64,000 nt of DNA. It comes from JBGAWK01 sp044227665 (GTDB lineage: Bacteria; Bacteroidota; Bacteroidia; Chitinophagales; JADIYW01). The stretch's first letter is position 1. The number at the start of each line of letters is the position of its first letter. Of the stretch, positions 62,862 to 64,000 are shown piece after piece. The stretch spans positions 1-64,000 of the forward strand of contig JBGAWK010000008.1 of assembly GCA_044227665.1 (NCBI GenBank), in the 5' to 3' direction. The notes under the pieces were generated by a model. It saw nothing but the letters and a program-made list of their open reading frames with translations. It did not search any database and was not told the DNA's origin. A program made the translations under genes and the position numbers.

Positions 62862-64000
62862 CTATAAGTTCGGAGAGGAGATAATCTTATCAAATATTTC
62901 TGTGGCTATAATCTTACTGTTCTTCAGGGTCATTCCATTGGTGATGTCAATAAATCCAATCTTACATTTTTTTCCTAAGTTATCATAGTGAAAATGTCCA
63001 AAGCCACTGTCCTGCTGATTTGTTTTTGGATACAGTAGCAAGCTTCTTTCTGCTTTCCAATGTAGATTATATACAAACATTTGTTTTAAATCCTCATCGG
63101 ATGGATGGGCAGCATCTGTAATTTTCCATTTAGTGTCTATAATGTATGTTTCGTTATTGTGCTTTAATACTATATCGGGTCTAATCTTTTTGCTTTCCCA
63201 GAATCTGTCGGCACTTTGGAAGTTGATTTCCATAGTTTCTGTTCTGTGTTTGTGAAGTATTCTGAAGATATATTCTTCCCAGAGCACATTCATGTCAAAC
63301 AATAAAGTAAGTAGATGCTCATTTCCATAGGTTAGGCTGGGGGAATAGTTCAAGATGATAATTTTTGCTATGTCTATAGCTCTTTGATAGTCATGATTTT
63401 TTCTATCTAAAATTATTTTTTCAAAATGATTTTTCTGTATAGGAATTTTGGCAATATCCTGAAATTCAAATAATAAGCGATTTAATTTGTCTGCCAAGGA
63501 CTCGGATACAAAATTTTTTAAGACCAATAATCCTTTATAAAGAATTTGATGGATTAGATGATTTTTGTTATAGACTACATGTTCGCAATAGAAGTATTCT
63601 TTATGCACTAAATTCTGCTGAATATTCTGGGCAAACAGCAGTTTTCCTTTCAGGGCAGGTTGTTTGGAGTGATTTTTACTATACTTTTTTATCAGCCCTT
63701 TTTTTACAAGTCTTTCTATTTCTATAATGTATAGTTGAAAATAAATATCTAGAATAGAATGGGGTCTCTTCTTGAGCTGTGTTTCAGATATGGAGGCTAC
63801 TTGGATATTTTTGCAGACTTTCAGCATATTTAATAGTACATTTTGCCATAGATTCTTGTCTGCATCATCATTATTATCGGCTTTTGGGAGGATTTCTATC
63901 GTGAGCCCTCCAATCTGTATTACGCCTACATGATTTCCAAATCGAATACCTTTATGGATGATGGAAAAGTATTTGTTTTGGTGTAATTCATTGAATCGAA
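62862..64000 (-). CDS. McrC-like subunit of a methylation-dependent restriction system, 5' cut
   Basis: The reading frame is open from the stop at 62862 to the right edge, at least 379 codons. A start at the internal Met (63827) would miss IHKGIRFGNHVGVIQIGGLT and IEILPKADN, which are McrC-like, so the gene starts outside the window. LKGKLLFAQNIQQNLVHKEY, MNVLWEEYIFRILHKHR and RPDIVLKHNNETYIIDTKWK (PD-(D/E)xK nuclease, with the D and D-x-K) complete the pattern. McrC works with the McrB GTPase to cut DNA with modified cytosines. McrB would be beyond 64000. Confidence 0.85.
   Translation of the reverse strand, partial: RFNELHQNKYFSIIHKGIRFGNHVGVIQIGGLTIEILPKADNNDDADKNLWQNVLLNMLKVCKNIQVASISETQLKKRPHSILDIYFQLYIIEIERLVKKGLIKKYSKNHSKQPALKGKLLFAQNIQQNLVHKEYFYCEHVVYNKNHLIHQILYKGLLVLKNFVSESLADKLNRLLFEFQDIAKIPIQKNHFEKIILDRKNHDYQRAIDIAKIIILNYSPSLTYGNEHLLTLLFDMNVLWEEYIFRILHKHRTETMEINFQSADRFWESKKIRPDIVLKHNNETYIIDTKWKITDAAHPSDEDLKQMFVYNLHWKAERSLLLYPKTNQQDSGFGHFHYDNLGKKCKIGFIDITNGMTLKNSKIIATEIFDKIISSPNL

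Noticed and set aside
1..64000. CRISPR arrays, tRNA genes and insertion sequences
   Set aside because: No regularly spaced repeats, no tRNA cloverleaf sequence such as the T-loop pattern, and no transposase motif were found by eye.

Overview
The window is chromosomal DNA from a member of the Bacteroidota, most like the Chitinophagales/Sphingobacteria side of the phylum. The support is an AT-rich composition, repeated TAnnTTTG -7 promoter boxes with little sign of Shine-Dalgarno sites, a PorD-like type IX secretion protein plus two proteins with type IX C-terminal sorting domains, a fused CcoN-CcoO oxidase subunit, an S16 with a long acidic tail, a histone H1-like protein, and many lipoproteins whose lipobox Cys is followed by charged residues. 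No tRNA, rRNA, CRISPR array or intact transposase was seen.

Layout. 1-9 kb: a gene running off the left edge, PorD, an aminotransferase, a leftward group (M23 peptidase, MerR regulator, lipoprotein, hotdog thioesterase), alaS, a queuosine-precursor transporter and a decayed gene. 9.3-19.3 kb: one rightward block for cbb3-type cytochrome oxidase. It starts with a Cys-containing Rrf2 regulator and a universal stress protein, then CcoI, a CBS protein, CcoS, fused CcoNO, CcoQ-like, CcoP, CcoG, CcoH and a SafE-like membrane protein. Two of its genes (ccoS at 13095, ccoQ-like at 15384) are very short. 19.3-25.5 kb: leftward lipid-type operon (acyltransferase, epimerase, serine hydrolase), folC, a nucleoside phosphorylase and rpsP. 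25.5-31 kb: a relic that looks like the N-terminus of a type I restriction R subunit, a lipoprotein, the RNase P RNA gene, and a 1164-residue secreted protein that begins with TTG.

31-45 kb: housekeeping. An H1-like gene, thyA, folA and an RlmI-like methyltransferase form an operon. They are followed by a DUF4258 lipoprotein that diverges from a DUF6134-like protein, then murB, a TPR protein, mfd, a transglutaminase-like protein, aroQ, and lpxB - small membrane protein - surE. 45-50 kb: an Xre/RES toxin-antitoxin pair with a clear promoter, a 2-oxo-acid dehydrogenase E2, an NlpC/P60 peptidase and a secreted glycosidase-like type IX cargo. 50-57 kb: an acyl-CoA dehydrogenase with a 22-bp palindrome at its promoter, two glutathione peroxidases around a DUF4294 protein, a PhoD-like phosphatase with a sorting domain, and a frameshifted small membrane gene. 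57-64 kb: a TPR histidine kinase with a LytTR response regulator, five consecutive lipoprotein genes, and a McrC-like restriction gene that runs off the right edge.

The observations most worth checking are the cbb3 block led by a cysteine-bearing Rrf2 regulator, a recurring promoter layout that predicts leaderless or nearly leaderless mRNAs, the palindrome at the acyl-CoA dehydrogenase promoter, the palindrome inside the toxin-antitoxin promoter, the row of five charged-lipobox lipoproteins beside a LytTR two-component system, and three decayed genes. I found no clearly novel multi-gene system.
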